Part shown: piece by piece, positions 9,901 to 19,490 of the stretch
Numbering within the stretch: position 1 is the stretch's first letter
Layout: every line of letters starts with the position of its first letter
NCBI RefSeq assembly: GCF_000686945.1
Contig: NZ_JMME01000001.1
Location: forward strand, 124,001 to 188,000
DNA length: 64,000 bases
Reading direction: 5' to 3'
Origin: Selenomonas sp. AE3005
GTDB taxonomy: Bacteria; Bacillota; Negativicutes; Selenomonadales; Selenomonadaceae
Program-made: the position numbers and the translations under genes
The notes under the pieces: generated by a model
The model's input: the letters and a program-made list of their open reading frames with translations, nothing else
The model's database searches: none
Told to the model about the DNA's origin: nothing

Positions 9901-10137
9901 GAAAAGATTAAAACCGGGAAGATTCACATGGTTATCAACACCCTGACGCAGGGCAAGCACTCCATGAAGGACGGTTTCAAGATTCGCCGGGCGACTGTGG
10001 AACACGGCATTGCCTGCCTGACGTCTCTCGATACTGCCTGGGAGGTTATGCGCGTCCTGTCCTTCATGCGCGAGCGCCGTCTGGTATATTCCCTCGCTAT
10101 TCAGGACTATGTGGGCGGAGGTGACGACCTTGCCTAA
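6910..10137 (+). CDS. carB: Carbamoyl-phosphate synthase large subunit
   Basis: CarB makes carbamoyl phosphate from bicarbonate, ammonia and two ATP. The 1075-residue product has the family length and the internal duplication: each half begins with a matching nucleotide loop ([11 protein letters not shown] near residue 15, [11 protein letters not shown] near residue 560) and carries an ATP-grasp domain with EVNPR. The last 140 residues form the MGS-like allosteric domain ([11 protein letters not shown]), the usual binding site of UMP/IMP/ornithine effectors. The ATG at 6910 has GGGAG just upstream and gives the standard N-terminus. pyrK begins inside its last codons. Confidence 0.98.
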   Translation: MPKKENLKKVMVIGSGPIIIGQAAEFDYAGSQACRALKEEGLEVVLVNSNPATIMTDTHIADRVYIEPLTPEFLEEIIAKERPDGLLATLGGQAGLNLAVQLAERGVLEKYNVELLGTPLKAIEQAEDRELFKETMEKLGEPIPESTIVEDVPSAVDFANEIGYPVIVRPAYTMGGTGGGIAENEEELIDIVIKGLNYSLIGQVLIERSVAGWKEIEYEVMRDGNDNCITVCNMENFDPVGVHTGDSIVVAPSQTLTDHEYQMLRSASLRIIRELGIEGGCNAQYALDPKSNKYYVIEVNPRVSRSSALASKATGYPIAKVSAKIAIGYTLDEITNAVTQKTKACFEPALDYCVVKFPRWPFDKFVYADKTLGTQMKATGEVMSIDRHFEGALLKALRSLEIGVNRLHMGKMDAWDDARIKKNLQRINDERIFVMAEALRRGVATVDEIHAITKVDKWFINKLKNITDIENKLAQEPLTPSLMQNAKRVGLSDVSIAEITGKSMDEIRTTRKSMGIMPCYKMVDTCAAEFEAATPYYYSTFRAQQDEVQVSNKRKVIVLGSGPIRIGQGVEFDYCSVHSVWALKEMGIEAIIINNNPETVSTDFDISDRLYFEPLTTEDVLNIIDKEKPEGVIVQFGGQTAINLAASLQKAGVKVFGTSVDDIDRAEDRERFDEVLTQTQIPRPRGLSVTNLEDAISGAADIGYPVMVRPSYVLGGRAMEIVYNEAELRDYMSRAVKVTPDHPVLVDRYMQGTEVEVDAISDGMDVLIPGIMEHVERAGVHSGDSIAVYPPQTLPSKVLYTIIDYTKRLAVALHVKGLLNIQFVVVNDEVYIIEVNPRSSRTVPFLSKVTDTKMVNLATRIALGASLKEVSDRTGLVPPKPYVAVKAPVFSFAKMTDVDIALGPEMKSTGEVMGIDYHYARALYKAIVGSGINVPTKGCVLFTVADKDKEEMKQLAKAFAELDFNIAATEGTAKAIASMGIDVEVVGKVHERSSDIIEKIKTGKIHMVINTLTQGKHSMKDGFKIRRATVEHGIACLTSLDTAWEVMRVLSFMRERRLVYSLAIQDYVGGGDDLA

Positions 10138-10897
10138 GGTGGACGCTGCAGGCGTTATCATCACCCAGCAGGAACTAATCAAAGACGTATGGCGTATGGA
10201 AGTCGAGGCCCGGGAAATTGCCCGGGAGGCAGAGCCGGGGCAGTTCGTTCAGCTGCAAGTGCCGGATGGGGCCTTTACCCTGCGCCGTCCGGTGGGCATT
10301 GCGGAAGTGAACCTGCAAACCGGCAGCGTGGCCTTTATCTACCGTGTAGTAGGCAAGGGGACAAAAAAACTCTCCAGCCTGCAGCCCGGAGAGGAGATAA
10401 ATGTCCTCGGCCCGCTCGGACACGGTTTTAGCCTGCAGGCCAAAAGGCCGCTGCTCGTGGGCGGCGGCATGGGGCTTTCGCCACTGCTGTTCTGTGCCGC
10501 GGCCTTTGCCGGCAAAGCTGACGTCCTGATGGGCGGCCGCACGCAGCGTGAACTGTTTTGGGAAGATATTTATGCACCACATGTACAGAGTGTATATTGC
10601 ACGACAGACGATGGCTCATACGGTGAGAAGGGTTTTGTCACGACGGTTCTGCCCAAGCTGCTGCAGGCAAATGACTATGATTTAGTTCTGGTCTGCGGCC
10701 CGGAAGTCATGATGAAAGCCGTGGCAAAAATAGCCAGTGACCATAACATTCCCTGTCAGGTGTCACTTGAAAAGCGCATGGGCTGCGGCCTGGGAGCCTG
10801 CTTGTCCTGTTCTATTGATACTACCAGTGGCCAGCGGAAAAAAGTCTGTAAGGACGGCCCCGTGTTTTGGGCGGAGGAGGTGTTTGACCTGTCATGA
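10130..10897 (+). CDS. pyrK: Dihydroorotate dehydrogenase electron-transfer subunit
   Basis: PyrK carries electrons from PyrD to NAD+ through a [2Fe-2S] cluster and FAD. The 255-residue protein has a ferredoxin-reductase fold with the FAD motif RRPVGIA, the glycine-rich GGGMGLSPL, and a C-terminal cysteine cluster beginning CGLGACLSC and closing with the cysteine of [13 protein letters not shown] 10130 is chosen since GGAGGTGA lies about 7 bases upstream. It overlaps carB by eight bases. The ATG at 10109 would need a longer overlap and has no site. It overlaps pyrD by ATGA. Confidence 0.95.
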   Translation: MPKVDAAGVIITQQELIKDVWRMEVEAREIAREAEPGQFVQLQVPDGAFTLRRPVGIAEVNLQTGSVAFIYRVVGKGTKKLSSLQPGEEINVLGPLGHGFSLQAKRPLLVGGGMGLSPLLFCAAAFAGKADVLMGGRTQRELFWEDIYAPHVQSVYCTTDDGSYGEKGFVTTVLPKLLQANDYDLVLVCGPEVMMKAVAKIASDHNIPCQVSLEKRMGCGLGACLSCSIDTTSGQRKKVCKDGPVFWAEEVFDLS

Positions 10898-11826
10898 GTA
10901 AGGATATTGACATGCAGGATAAGCGCCTGCACACCTCCATTGCCGGGATATATATGAATACGCCGGTACTTACCGCCTCCGGCACCTTCGGTTTTGGTGA
11001 AGAATTTGCCGACTTTGTTGACTTGTCACGCCTCGGCGGTGTGATGGTCAAAGGCACTACCTTAAAACCACGCCGGGGCAACGACGGCGTGCGTATTACG
11101 GAAACACCTAAGGGCATGCTTAACTGTATCGGTCTGGAAAATCCCGGCGTGGAAATTTTCTTGCAGGAAACACTCCCCCGTATCGCGAAATATGACATGA
11201 ATGTAATTGTCAACATCTCCGGCAGTACGGTGGAAGAGTACGGTATATTGGCAGAAATGCTTGATGTGCCGGAAGTGGCGGCCATTGAACTTAATGTGTC
11301 CTGCCCCAATGTCAAAGAGGGCGGCATTGTCTTTGGCACGGACCCCAAGGCTGCGGCAGCGGTGGTCAGAGAGGCCAAGGCGCATACGCAAAAGCCCGTT
11401 ATTTTGAAGCTTTCGCCCAATGTGACGGATATCGTCACCATGGCCAAAGCCGTAGAGGCGGCAGGTGCTGATGTGATATCTCTCATCAACACCCTGCTGG
11501 GCATGGAAATAAACATCCATAGCCGCAAGCCAACCCTGGGCAACATTACCGGCGGCCTGTCCGGCCCCTGCATAAAGCCCGTGGCTTTGCGGATGGTGTA
11601 CCAGGTGGCCAAGGCTGTACAGGTGCCCATCATTGGCATGGGCGGTATCAGTACCTGGGAAGATGCGGCGGAGTTCCTGCTGGCTGGTGCCAGTGCGGTG
11701 GCCGTAGGCACGGCGAATTTCACCGACCCGGCCGTGACCATGAAGATTTGCGATGGGCTCAATGATTATCTGGCCCGGCAGCACATCGAAAGTGTACAGG
11801 AGATTGTTGGCGCCGTAGAAATTTAA
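10894..11826 (+). CDS. pyrD: Dihydroorotate dehydrogenase catalytic subunit, class 1B
   Basis: PyrD oxidises dihydroorotate to orotate using FMN. The 310-residue product has the TIM-barrel start [16 protein letters not shown], the active-site cysteine region [13 protein letters not shown], the KLSPNVTD strand, and the phosphate-binding GMGGISTW with the final [12 protein letters not shown]. With PyrK next door this is the NAD-linked class 1B enzyme, suited to anaerobic growth because it needs no quinone. A GGAGGAGGTG site precedes the ATG. A second in-frame ATG lies 18 bases further on. Confidence 0.97.
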   Translation: MSKDIDMQDKRLHTSIAGIYMNTPVLTASGTFGFGEEFADFVDLSRLGGVMVKGTTLKPRRGNDGVRITETPKGMLNCIGLENPGVEIFLQETLPRIAKYDMNVIVNISGSTVEEYGILAEMLDVPEVAAIELNVSCPNVKEGGIVFGTDPKAAAAVVREAKAHTQKPVILKLSPNVTDIVTMAKAVEAAGADVISLINTLLGMEINIHSRKPTLGNITGGLSGPCIKPVALRMVYQVAKAVQVPIIGMGGISTWEDAAEFLLAGASAVAVGTANFTDPAVTMKICDGLNDYLARQHIESVQEIVGAVEI

Positions 11827-11862
11827 CCAATTATATTTACAACAGACTTAGGAGGCCCGGTT

Positions 11863-12579
11863 ATGGCAGACGAACGGTTAATAGCAGCTCTGGATTTTCA
11901 TACCATGGAGGACGTGCAAAAACTGGTAGCAGAATTAGGGGACAGCGTGTCCTATTACAAAGTAGGTATGGAATTATTCTATAGTGTCGGAGCGCCTGTA
12001 GTAACCTGGCTGCGGCAGCAGGGCAAGGATGTCTTTCTGGACTTAAAACTCCATGACATACCCAATACTGCGGCCGGTGGTATCTGCTCCTTAATGCGTC
12101 TGGGCGCGACTATGCTCAACGTCCATGCCAGCGGCGGCTATACCATGATGAAAACCGCGGTGGACAGAATGCATGCAGAGGCTGATAAAATGGGCATAAA
12201 ATGTCCTAAACTCATCGCTGTAACAGTCTTGACCAGTATCAATCAGGAGGATTGGGAAGGTCTGGGGCAGGCCATACAGATTAAGAGTGCGGTGGTGCGC
12301 TATGCCAAACTGGCCAAGAAAGCCGGACTCGATGGGGTAGTGGCCTCAGCGCAGGAAGCTGCCCTGATTCGTGAGGCCTGCGGTGATGATTTCCTCATCG
12401 TCACTCCGGGAATCCGACCAGCTGGCAGTGATACCAACGACCAAAGCCGGGTAGTAACCCCGGCTGAGGCTCTCAGCAACGGTGCCAGCCACTTGGTGGT
12501 AGGGCGTCCCATTTACGCCGCAGACAATCCTGTACTGGCTGCTGAAAATATTATCAAAGAAATGGAGAATGTAAAATAA
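11863..12579 (+). CDS. pyrF: Orotidine 5'-phosphate decarboxylase
   Basis: PyrF decarboxylates OMP to UMP. The 238-residue protein begins ERLIAALDFHTMEDV and has the catalytic charged network in LDLKLHDIPNT near residue 60 (Asp-x-Lys-x-x-Asp). The phosphate-binding end is TPGIRPAGSDTNDQ, then ASHLVVGRPIY. It belongs to the short bacterial group. An AGGAGG ribosome site lies 9 bases before the ATG. The 36-base gap after pyrD is the widest within the operon. Confidence 0.97.
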   Translation: MADERLIAALDFHTMEDVQKLVAELGDSVSYYKVGMELFYSVGAPVVTWLRQQGKDVFLDLKLHDIPNTAAGGICSLMRLGATMLNVHASGGYTMMKTAVDRMHAEADKMGIKCPKLIAVTVLTSINQEDWEGLGQAIQIKSAVVRYAKLAKKAGLDGVVASAQEAALIREACGDDFLIVTPGIRPAGSDTNDQSRVVTPAEALSNGASHLVVGRPIYAADNPVLAAENIIKEMENVK

Positions 12580-12581
12580 AG

Positions 12582-13160
12582 ATGACTGAACAAGAAGTAA
12601 AAGAATTACTGATTGAAACCGGGGCGATTATGGATGGTCATTTCCTTCTGACTTCAGGCTTGCACAGCCCCCACTATGTGGAAAAGTTCAATGTCCTGCA
12701 GCAGCCGAAGTACACGGAAAAACTCTGCCAGGCCATGGCCGAAAAATTTAAGGACGCCAACATTGAAACCGTAGTGGGCCCCGTGACCGGCGGCATACTG
12801 CTGGCCCATGAAACCGGCAAGGCCCTGGGCACCAGAGCCATATTTACCGAACGCGTTGATGGCAAAATGACCTTCCGCCGCGGCTTTTCCCTGCATGAAG
12901 GTGAACGCTGCCTGATTGTGGAAGATATTGTCACTACTGGCGGCTCCATTAAGGAAGTCATTGAAGTAGTAAAAGCCCACGGCGGTATCCCCGTAGCTGT
13001 CAGTATGTTCGTAGACCGTAGCGGCGGCAAAGCAAACTTCGGTGACGTCCCCTGTACCGTCCTCCTGCACATGGACGTAGAAACCTACAAACCGGATGAA
13101 TGCCCCTTGTGCAAGCAGGGAATCCCCATGACCAAGCGCGGCAGCACGGGCAAGAAATAA
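12582..13160 (+). CDS. pyrE: Orotate phosphoribosyltransferase
   Basis: PyrE joins orotate and PRPP to give OMP, the step before PyrF. The 192-residue protein shows the PRPP-binding loop RCLIVEDIVTTGGS near residue 110 and the substrate segment SGLHSPHYVEKFNVLQ. The C-terminal tail has a Cys-x2-Cys pair (DECPLCKQG). It starts two bases after the pyrF stop and is the last gene of the operon. The order pyrF-pyrE reverses the order of the reactions but is common. Confidence 0.95.
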   Translation: MTEQEVKELLIETGAIMDGHFLLTSGLHSPHYVEKFNVLQQPKYTEKLCQAMAEKFKDANIETVVGPVTGGILLAHETGKALGTRAIFTERVDGKMTFRRGFSLHEGERCLIVEDIVTTGGSIKEVIEVVKAHGGIPVAVSMFVDRSGGKANFGDVPCTVLLHMDVETYKPDECPLCKQGIPMTKRGSTGKK

Positions 13161-13176
13161 GATAAGGACTATGTAA

Positions 13177-13218
13177 GACTGTGAAGAATCCCAAATGATT
13201 CTTCGCAGTCTTTTTTTT
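13177..13218 (+). terminator. Terminator of the pyr operon
   Basis: GACTG-GAAGAATC pairs with GATTCTTC-CAGTC (13177-13190 with 13197-13210, one internal mismatch), followed by eight T. Confidence 0.92.
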
Positions 13219-13219
13219 G

Positions 13220-13269
13220 GCCTTCCATAGTAGCAATTCTAAAACGTAGCTACATGGAAGGCTATTTTT
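13220..13269 (+). terminator. Second hairpin with T-run
   Basis: GCCTTCCAT and GTAGC pair with GCTAC and ATGGAAGGC (13220-13234 with about 13248-13262), followed by TATTTTTT. It stands right behind the first terminator, so it may be a backup terminator or part of a leader for the polysaccharide genes. Confidence 0.6.
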
Positions 13270-13566
13270 TGAATGAATGCAAAATACATTATATACTTAT
13301 TAAAATATATAAGTGTAATAGACATTGCAAAACTAGTGTGCTAAAATATAGGTTGTTTGTTGGGGACAAGCACGACCTGACAGACATAAAAATGTATAAA
13401 AGTAGCAAACATAGGGTATGCCACTGCATCAGTTAGAATAATTCAAAAAAGTTGCATAGCTGAAAAGATACCAAAAGATATCTGTTACTAATTTGGTATT
13501 ACACTGCTGTAAGTATGCAATGAGGAAAATGAAGACTGAATAATAATAGAAAAGGATGTAAGTACT
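13270..13566 (+). other. AT-rich non-coding leader of the polysaccharide island
   Basis: No gene is supported here; the short open frame at 13254-13436 has no ribosome site or family look. A stem ATACCAAA/TTTGGTAT (13468-13475 with 13492-13499) is visible about 70 bases before the next start. A weak TTGCAA/TATAGG pair near 13325-13350 could be a promoter. The stretch probably holds the promoter and leader of the island. Confidence 0.4.
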
Positions 13567-15396
13567 GTGAGTTTTTTTCAAGCGTATCGCGAAAAGTTCA
13601 AATTGATATTGATAGATGCAATTATTTTGGCAATAGCGCCTATATTTGCCTTGCTTTTGCGATTCGAAGGCAGCTTACCTGTGGCAGAACTGACGACAGT
13701 ACAAGATTGCATGCCATGGATATTACTTATAAGCCTAGCGATATTCTACTTTTATGGCATGTATCATCGTATCTGGCATTATGCTCGTTTGCGTGATTTA
13801 GTGGCGCTTATCGGTGCAGTAACTCTTTCACAGGCGTTGGTATTTACCATTGCAGTAATGAAAGGTAACTCTATGCCAAGCAGCATTGCTATCCTTACAT
13901 GGATTTTTACCTTGGGAGGGATTGGTACCAGCCGATTGATGTTCAAAGTAAACATTGATCTAGTCACTGAATCCAAAGGTGACCGTAATAACGTGCTTAT
14001 TGTCGGTGCTGGTGATGCCGGGGCTATGCTGGTGCGAGAGCTTGAGCAGAATGCCACAGCCACCACGAATATCATCGGCTTTGTCGATGATGATGAAAAG
14101 AAAAGAAATGGTAGACTGGCAGGTTTTCCTATTCTGGGGACGGTTAACGAACTGCCGCAGGTAGTAAAAGCCAATAAGGTGGATGAAATCGTCATCGCCA
14201 TCCCTTCGGCAGACGGTGACACCATTCGTCATATAGATGGCAAATGCCGTCAGACCGGGGCGAAAGTTAGCATTATGCCTGGCATATACGAAATGGTTTC
14301 CAATGAAGTTGGCATGGGGGAAATGCGCGAAATCCGCCTCGAAGACCTGTTGCGCCGCAAACCTATTCATTTGGATTTTGCCAAGATTACCAATTACATT
14401 GCCGGGAAAACCGTGCTGATTACCGGTGCTGGTGGCAGCATCGGCTCGGAAATAGCAAGACAAATCAGCCGTGTTGGTGCCAAGGAGATAATTCTTTTAG
14501 GCCGCGGCGAAAACAGCATTTACGAAATCCATCAGGAATTAAAGCGTAAATTCCCGGAACAGGCCTATCACACGGTCATCGCCAATATCACTGACAAAGA
14601 GCGTATGGCCAAAGTATTTAAACTGTTCCACCCACAGGTGGTATTCCACGCCGCAGCCCATAAACACGTACCGCTAATGGAAATCCAGCCGGATGAAGCC
14701 ATCCGTAATAACGTATTCGGCACACAAAATGTAGCGGAATTAGCAGATAAAAACCATGCTGAAATTTTTGTGCTGATTTCCACCGACAAAGCCGTAAATC
14801 CCACCAGTGTCATGGGCGCAACCAAGCGCACGGCAGAACTTGTCCTGCAGGAAATCAATCAGCGCAGCAACACCAAGTTTGTCACCGTAAGATTTGGCAA
14901 TGTTCTCGGCAGCCGCGGCAGTGTAGTACCGCTCTTTGAAAAGCAGATAGCCGCCGGCGGCCCGGTAACCGTCACCGACAAAGAAATGACACGTTTCTTT
15001 ATGACCATTCCCGAGGCAGTACAGCTAGTCCTCCAGGCCGGCAGCCAGGCCGAAGGCGGCGAAGTATTCCTCTTTGATATGGGCAAGCCGGTAAAAATCA
15101 AGGACATGGCCGAAGACCTTATAAGACTCCATGGCCTGACACCTGATAAAGACATAAAAATCGTCTATACTGGCCTGCGCCCTGGCGAAAAGCTCTACGA
15201 AGAACTCTTGACCAGTGAAGAAGGAACAACCAGTACCAAACACAAGAAAATCTTCAAGGCGCAGATTCAACCTTTGGACGAAAACGACCTGCAGCAAAGC
15301 CTGCAGATACTCAAAGATACAAATGACAAACAGGTAATCCTAAAGACGTTGAAACACATGATTCCAACCTACAAAAGCAAGCAGTTGGAAAGCTGA
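13567..15396 (+). CDS. Membrane-bound UDP-sugar 4,6-dehydratase (PglF/CapD/WbpM type)
   Basis: A 609-residue protein with the classic layout. About four membrane helices (residues 10-110) come first, then an N-terminal Rossmann domain (VLIVGAGDAGAMLVREL near residue 145), and a catalytic SDR domain (VLITGAGGSIGSEIARQI near residue 285) with AAAHKHVPLME and the active-site STDKAVNPTSVMGATK. Family members convert UDP-GlcNAc to the 4-keto-6-deoxy sugar, the first step to bacillosamine- or FucNAc-type residues. GTG 13567 has AAGGATG upstream. The aminotransferase and initiating transferase that follow make a PglF-E-C-like trio, so the product is probably the first amino-deoxy sugar of the polymer. 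Confidence 0.92.
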   Translation: MSFFQAYREKFKLILIDAIILAIAPIFALLLRFEGSLPVAELTTVQDCMPWILLISLAIFYFYGMYHRIWHYARLRDLVALIGAVTLSQALVFTIAVMKGNSMPSSIAILTWIFTLGGIGTSRLMFKVNIDLVTESKGDRNNVLIVGAGDAGAMLVRELEQNATATTNIIGFVDDDEKKRNGRLAGFPILGTVNELPQVVKANKVDEIVIAIPSADGDTIRHIDGKCRQTGAKVSIMPGIYEMVSNEVGMGEMREIRLEDLLRRKPIHLDFAKITNYIAGKTVLITGAGGSIGSEIARQISRVGAKEIILLGRGENSIYEIHQELKRKFPEQAYHTVIANITDKERMAKVFKLFHPQVVFHAAAHKHVPLMEIQPDEAIRNNVFGTQNVAELADKNHAEIFVLISTDKAVNPTSVMGATKRTAELVLQEINQRSNTKFVTVRFGNVLGSRGSVVPLFEKQIAAGGPVTVTDKEMTRFFMTIPEAVQLVLQAGSQAEGGEVFLFDMGKPVKIKDMAEDLIRLHGLTPDKDIKIVYTGLRPGEKLYEELLTSEEGTTSTKHKKIFKAQIQPLDENDLQQSLQILKDTNDKQVILKTLKHMIPTYKSKQLES

Positions 15397-15418
15397 AACG
15401 AAAGAAGGCTATAATACC

Positions 15419-16633
15419 ATGAAATCCCGTCAAATAAGTTTCTCTCCGCCAGATATAACGGAACAGGAAATCGAGGAAGTAGCTAATGCCCTGCGTTCCG
15501 GGTGGATAACCACTGGCCCGAGAACGAAAAAACTCGAAAGTGAAATTGCCGAATACTGTCATACCAGCAAAGCCGTATGCCTGAATTCCGCTACGGCTGC
15601 ACTGGAACTGACACTCAGAGTTTTAGGTATTGGCGCAGGTGATGAAGTAATCACCAGTGCTTACACATACACGGCATCTGCCAGTGTAATCGATCATGTA
15701 GGGGCAAAGATTGTCCTAGTCGATACGGCGAAAAATTCCTTTGAAATGGACTACGATGCTTTAGCCAATGCTATTACGGAGAAAACGAAAGCAATCATAC
15801 CTGTAGACTTAGGCGGTGTGCCTTGTGACTATGCAAAGTTAAAAAGCATTGTAGAGGCAAAGAAAAACTTATTCCAGCCAAGCAATGAAATTCAGAAAGC
15901 AATGGGCAGAATTGCCATTACTGCCGACGCCGCACATGCATTCGGAGCAAGCTGGAATGGCCAGCCTGTTGGTTCGGTTGCTGACTTCACAAGTTTTTCC
16001 TTTCATGCGGTGAAGAACTTCACCACTGCCGAAGGCGGTGCTGTTGTTTGGAATGACATTGATGGCATTGATAATGAAGAACTATATCATCAGTACCAGT
16101 TGTTGAGTCTGCATGGTCAGTCCAAGGACGCTTTGGCTAAAACAAAACTTGGCGCCTGGGAATACGATATCAAAGGGCCATGGTACAAATGCAACATGAC
16201 TGACATTATGGCGGCCATCGGCCTTGTACAGATGAAACGCTATCCGGCAATGCTAAAGCGTCGCAAAGAAATTATTGGCAGATATAACGCAGCCTTCAAA
16301 GACCTAAATGTGCAGGTGCTTGATCATTACACAGCAGACCATGAGAGTAGCGGCCATCTTTATATCCTGCGTCTGTTGGGTAAAGATGAAATCACAAGAA
16401 ATGACTTCATCACCAAAATGGCAGAACGTGGCATTGCAACGAATGTTCACTACAAACCGTTGCCCATGCACACGGCTTATAAAAATTTAGGCTTTGACAT
16501 CAAAGATTATTCGAATGCCTATGAACAGTATAAGAACGAAGTAACCATGCCGCTGCATACCAAGTTGACTGATGAAGATGTAGATTACATTATTGAGAAT
16601 TTTAAGGAAGTTTATCAGGAAGTGAATGCATGA
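15419..16633 (+). CDS. DegT/DnrJ/EryC1-family nucleotide-sugar aminotransferase
   Basis: A 404-residue PLP enzyme. The start SFSPPDITEQEIEEVANALRS-like region, GSGW-type SGWITTGP, the aspartate region TADAAHAFGA, and the PLP lysine in FHAVKNFTTAEGG near residue 200 are all typical. The family transaminates 4-keto sugars with glutamate. Next to a 4,6-dehydratase it likely makes a UDP-4-amino-4,6-dideoxy sugar (PglE/PseC-like role). The exact sugar cannot be told. It overlaps the next gene by ATGA. Confidence 0.92.
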   Translation: MKSRQISFSPPDITEQEIEEVANALRSGWITTGPRTKKLESEIAEYCHTSKAVCLNSATAALELTLRVLGIGAGDEVITSAYTYTASASVIDHVGAKIVLVDTAKNSFEMDYDALANAITEKTKAIIPVDLGGVPCDYAKLKSIVEAKKNLFQPSNEIQKAMGRIAITADAAHAFGASWNGQPVGSVADFTSFSFHAVKNFTTAEGGAVVWNDIDGIDNEELYHQYQLLSLHGQSKDALAKTKLGAWEYDIKGPWYKCNMTDIMAAIGLVQMKRYPAMLKRRKEIIGRYNAAFKDLNVQVLDHYTADHESSGHLYILRLLGKDEITRNDFITKMAERGIATNVHYKPLPMHTAYKNLGFDIKDYSNAYEQYKNEVTMPLHTKLTDEDVDYIIENFKEVYQEVNA

Positions 16634-17313
16634 TTCTGTGCAAATGGGAAGACCTGCCCCCAGAAATGCAAAATGAGCAGGTGCGTCCCTACTATAATTA
16701 TCTTGTCCAAAAAAAAATGACTTTAGCTATAAAATTCCTGTTGGATAAAATACTGGCAGTAATTCTCCTGTTGATTTTATCTCCAGTATTTATAGCTGTA
16801 GCCATTTGGATAAAATGCGATTCGACTGGGGAAGTGTTCTTCCGTCAGGAACGCGTAACCCGCTATGGAAAGAAGTTCCGTATTTATAAATTCCGTACCA
16901 TGGTAAAAAATGCGGAGTCTCTAGGCAGTCAAGTAACGACAAATGCGGATATGCGGGTAACTAAAGTCGGAAAAAAAATAAGGGCCTGTCGTTTGGATGA
17001 AATTCCCCAGCTTATCAATATTCTCAAAGGTGAGATGAGTTTTGTGGGTACGCGTCCGGAAGTGCCAAGATATGTGGCACACTATACCGAGGAAATGTAT
17101 GCGACATTGCTATTGCCGGCAGGTGTAACCAATGAAGCCAGTATCGAGTATAAAGATGAAGAACGACTTTTAGCTGAGGCAGATAATGCAGATGAAGTTT
17201 ACATTAGTAAGGTATTACCGGAGAAGATGCGATGGAATTATAAAGGACTCACAAAACAAGGCGTGCTTGAAGACATGAAAATAATGCTTCAAACATTGGG
17301 AGCCGTGGCTTAA
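16630..17313 (+). CDS. Initiating sugar-phosphate transferase (PglC/WcaJ-like)
   Basis: A 227-residue polyprenol-phosphate sugar transferase. It has one hydrophobic hairpin (residues about 37-62), then the catalytic block FRQERVTRYGKKFRIYKFRTM, and the signature ACRLDEIPQLINILKGEM with SFVGTRPEVPRY. The family places the first sugar-1-phosphate on undecaprenyl phosphate at the inner membrane. It stands directly after the dehydratase and aminotransferase with a four-base overlap, so it probably uses their amino sugar as the first residue. Confidence 0.92.
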   Translation: MILCKWEDLPPEMQNEQVRPYYNYLVQKKMTLAIKFLLDKILAVILLLILSPVFIAVAIWIKCDSTGEVFFRQERVTRYGKKFRIYKFRTMVKNAESLGSQVTTNADMRVTKVGKKIRACRLDEIPQLINILKGEMSFVGTRPEVPRYVAHYTEEMYATLLLPAGVTNEASIEYKDEERLLAEADNADEVYISKVLPEKMRWNYKGLTKQGVLEDMKIMLQTLGAVA

Positions 17314-17352
17314 AAAAATGATAATTTCTAGTAAAAGGATAGATGTATTTAG

Positions 17353-18108
17353 ATGTATGTAAAAGGATTAGTTTCAATTATTACACCAACATATAACTGC
17401 GGTAAGTTTATTGGAGACACAATTGAATCAGTACAGCAGCAAACATATACGGATTGGGAAATGATAATTGTAGATGATTGTTCTACTGATGATACAAAAA
17501 ATGTAGTTGCAAAGTATCAGAAACAGGATGAAAGAATAAAATATCATTGTTTAACAGAAAACAGTGGGGCTGCTGTTGCCAGAACTAAGGCAATGGATTT
17601 AGCTACAGGGCAATATATGGCTTTTCTTGATAGTGATGACTTATGGATGCCGGATAAGCTGGAAAAGCAAATGGAGTTTATGCAGAAAAATAATTATGCA
17701 TTTACAAGTACATCCTATCAACATATGACAGAAGATGGGAAAATGATGCCTAAAGTACTCAATGCGGTTCCCAAAACAGATTATAACCGGTTACTCCTTG
17801 ATTGTCCTGTGGGAAATTCTACGGTTATGTATGATGTTAGTAAAATGGGGAAATTTCAAGTTCCTAATATTCGCAAGCGTAATGATGATGCCCTTTGGTT
17901 AGCTATGCTGAAAAGAGAACAGTATATACATGGATTGGATAGAATTTTAATGAAGTATAGACTTCGTAATAATTCTATATCGAGCAATAAGTGGTCTTTG
18001 GTGAAATATACTTGGCAATTGTATCGTGATATTGAGCATTTGTCGGTAATTACATCAATATGGCATATATGTTGGTGGGGTTGTATAAAGGTGTTCCATT
18101 TAAAATAA
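17353..18108 (+). CDS. Glycosyltransferase, family 2
   Basis: A 251-residue GT-A enzyme beginning VSIITPTYNCGKFIGDTI, with the nucleotide-binding DDCSTDDTKNV near residue 40 and the DxD-type metal motif FLDSDDLWMPDKLEKQ near residue 93. The length is typical of the short EpsE/RfaG-like members. From here the DNA turns clearly AT-rich compared with the genes before it, which marks the start of the strain-variable part. Donor and linkage are unknown. The 194 bases after the stop hold no clear gene. Confidence 0.9.
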   Translation: MYVKGLVSIITPTYNCGKFIGDTIESVQQQTYTDWEMIIVDDCSTDDTKNVVAKYQKQDERIKYHCLTENSGAAVARTKAMDLATGQYMAFLDSDDLWMPDKLEKQMEFMQKNNYAFTSTSYQHMTEDGKMMPKVLNAVPKTDYNRLLLDCPVGNSTVMYDVSKMGKFQVPNIRKRNDDALWLAMLKREQYIHGLDRILMKYRLRNNSISSNKWSLVKYTWQLYRDIEHLSVITSIWHICWWGCIKVFHLK

Positions 18109-18302
18109 GAAAAGATACGTTCTACGATGAAGTTAGGTGCATATAAACCAGCTACAGCATTCTGTCGGGCTTCTTGGCTAATATGTAGATTGAGAGTATC
18201 TGTTTTCTCTGTGATGGAAATATCTCATTAATAATTTTTATATCGTAATGTAAATATATCGAAAAATCAATGAATATAATTGTCTGGAAGGGGCGTAGTA
18301 TT

Positions 18303-19469
18303 TTGAAAATCGCAATTGCTGGTACAGGTTATGTGGGGCTGTCCAATGGTGTTTTGCTGGCGCAGCATAATGAAGTGGTAGCCTTGGATATTGTGCCCCA
18401 AAAAGTGAACATGCTTAATAAAGGAATTTCTCCTATTGTGGATAGGGATATCTCTGATTTTTTTGTTCATCGTGAACTGAATTTTCGGGCGACCATGGAT
18501 GCGCAGGAAGCGTTTGGTGATGCAGATTTTGTGATTATCTCCACACCGACTAATTATGATCCAGAAAAGAACTTCTTTGATACATCATCTGTAGAAGCAG
18601 TAATTAGGAAAGTAATTAAAATCAATCAAAGGGCAGTGATGGTGATTAAGTCTACTGTACCTGTGGGGTATACTGAGCAGATTAAGAAACAGTTCAAGAC
18701 GGATAATATTATCTTTTCGCCAGAATTCCTGCGTGAAGGTAAAGCTTTGCATGATAATCTCTATCCATCACGGATTATTGTGGGGGAACGGTCAGAACGT
18801 GCAAAAATGTTTGCTGAACTTTTGTTGGAAGGTGCAGTAAAGACGGATATCCCTACGTTGTTCACTGGTTCAACAGAAGCTGAGGCGATTAAACTTTTTG
18901 CAAATACTTACCTTGCTTTGCGGGTGGCTTATTTCAATGAACTGGATTCTTATGCAGAATCTCGTGGGCTGGACACGAGGGAGATTATCCATGGCGTCAG
19001 TCTTGATCCGCGTATTGGTGATTTTTACAATAATCCTTCTTTTGGTTATGGCGGTTACTGTTTGCCTAAGGATACGAAACAATTGTTAGCTAATTATCGT
19101 GATGTACCGCAGAATTTGATTGGGGCAGTAGTGGAAGCGAATCGGACAAGAAAAGATTTTATTGCGGCAGCTATAATTGCAAAAAAACCGCAAGTGGTAG
19201 GAATTTATAGGTTGACCATGAAAATGTCGTCAGATAATTTTCGTGCTAGTGCTATACAAGGAATAATGAAACGTATCAAAGCTAAGGGGATTTCATGTAT
19301 TGTTTACGAACCGTCATTGAACAAAGATGATTTTTTTCGCTCTGAGGTTGTTGCGGACTTGGCGGAGTTTAAAAGACGCAGTGATGTTATTGTTACTAAT
19401 CGATGGAGTGATGAATTGGACGATGTAGTAGATAAGGTCTTTACTAGGGATCTGTTTAGTAGAGATTAA
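18303..19469 (+). CDS. ugd: UDP-glucose 6-dehydrogenase
   Basis: Ugd oxidises UDP-glucose to UDP-glucuronate with two NAD+. The protein starts [21 protein letters not shown] at TTG 18303, which has GGAAGGGG about 9 bases before it. The 388-residue length matches the E. coli-type enzyme. Visible motifs are the NAD loop [17 protein letters not shown], the dimer helix [15 protein letters not shown], and the catalytic cysteine in [11 protein letters not shown] near residue 255. In this setting it supplies a uronic acid for the polymer. Confidence 0.94.
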   Translation: MKIAIAGTGYVGLSNGVLLAQHNEVVALDIVPQKVNMLNKGISPIVDRDISDFFVHRELNFRATMDAQEAFGDADFVIISTPTNYDPEKNFFDTSSVEAVIRKVIKINQRAVMVIKSTVPVGYTEQIKKQFKTDNIIFSPEFLREGKALHDNLYPSRIIVGERSERAKMFAELLLEGAVKTDIPTLFTGSTEAEAIKLFANTYLALRVAYFNELDSYAESRGLDTREIIHGVSLDPRIGDFYNNPSFGYGGYCLPKDTKQLLANYRDVPQNLIGAVVEANRTRKDFIAAAIIAKKPQVVGIYRLTMKMSSDNFRASAIQGIMKRIKAKGISCIVYEPSLNKDDFFRSEVVADLAEFKRRSDVIVTNRWSDELDDVVDKVFTRDLFSRD

Positions 19470-19490
19470 ATACGGAGTGATTTGTTATAT

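Noticed and set aside
8089-10182. 697-codon open frame antisense to carB
   Set aside because: It mirrors carB codon structure, has no ribosome site or family motif, and carB is beyond doubt.
13254-13436. 60-codon open frame after the pyr terminator
   Set aside because: AT-rich, overlaps the second terminator hairpin, with no ribosome site or recognisable sequence.
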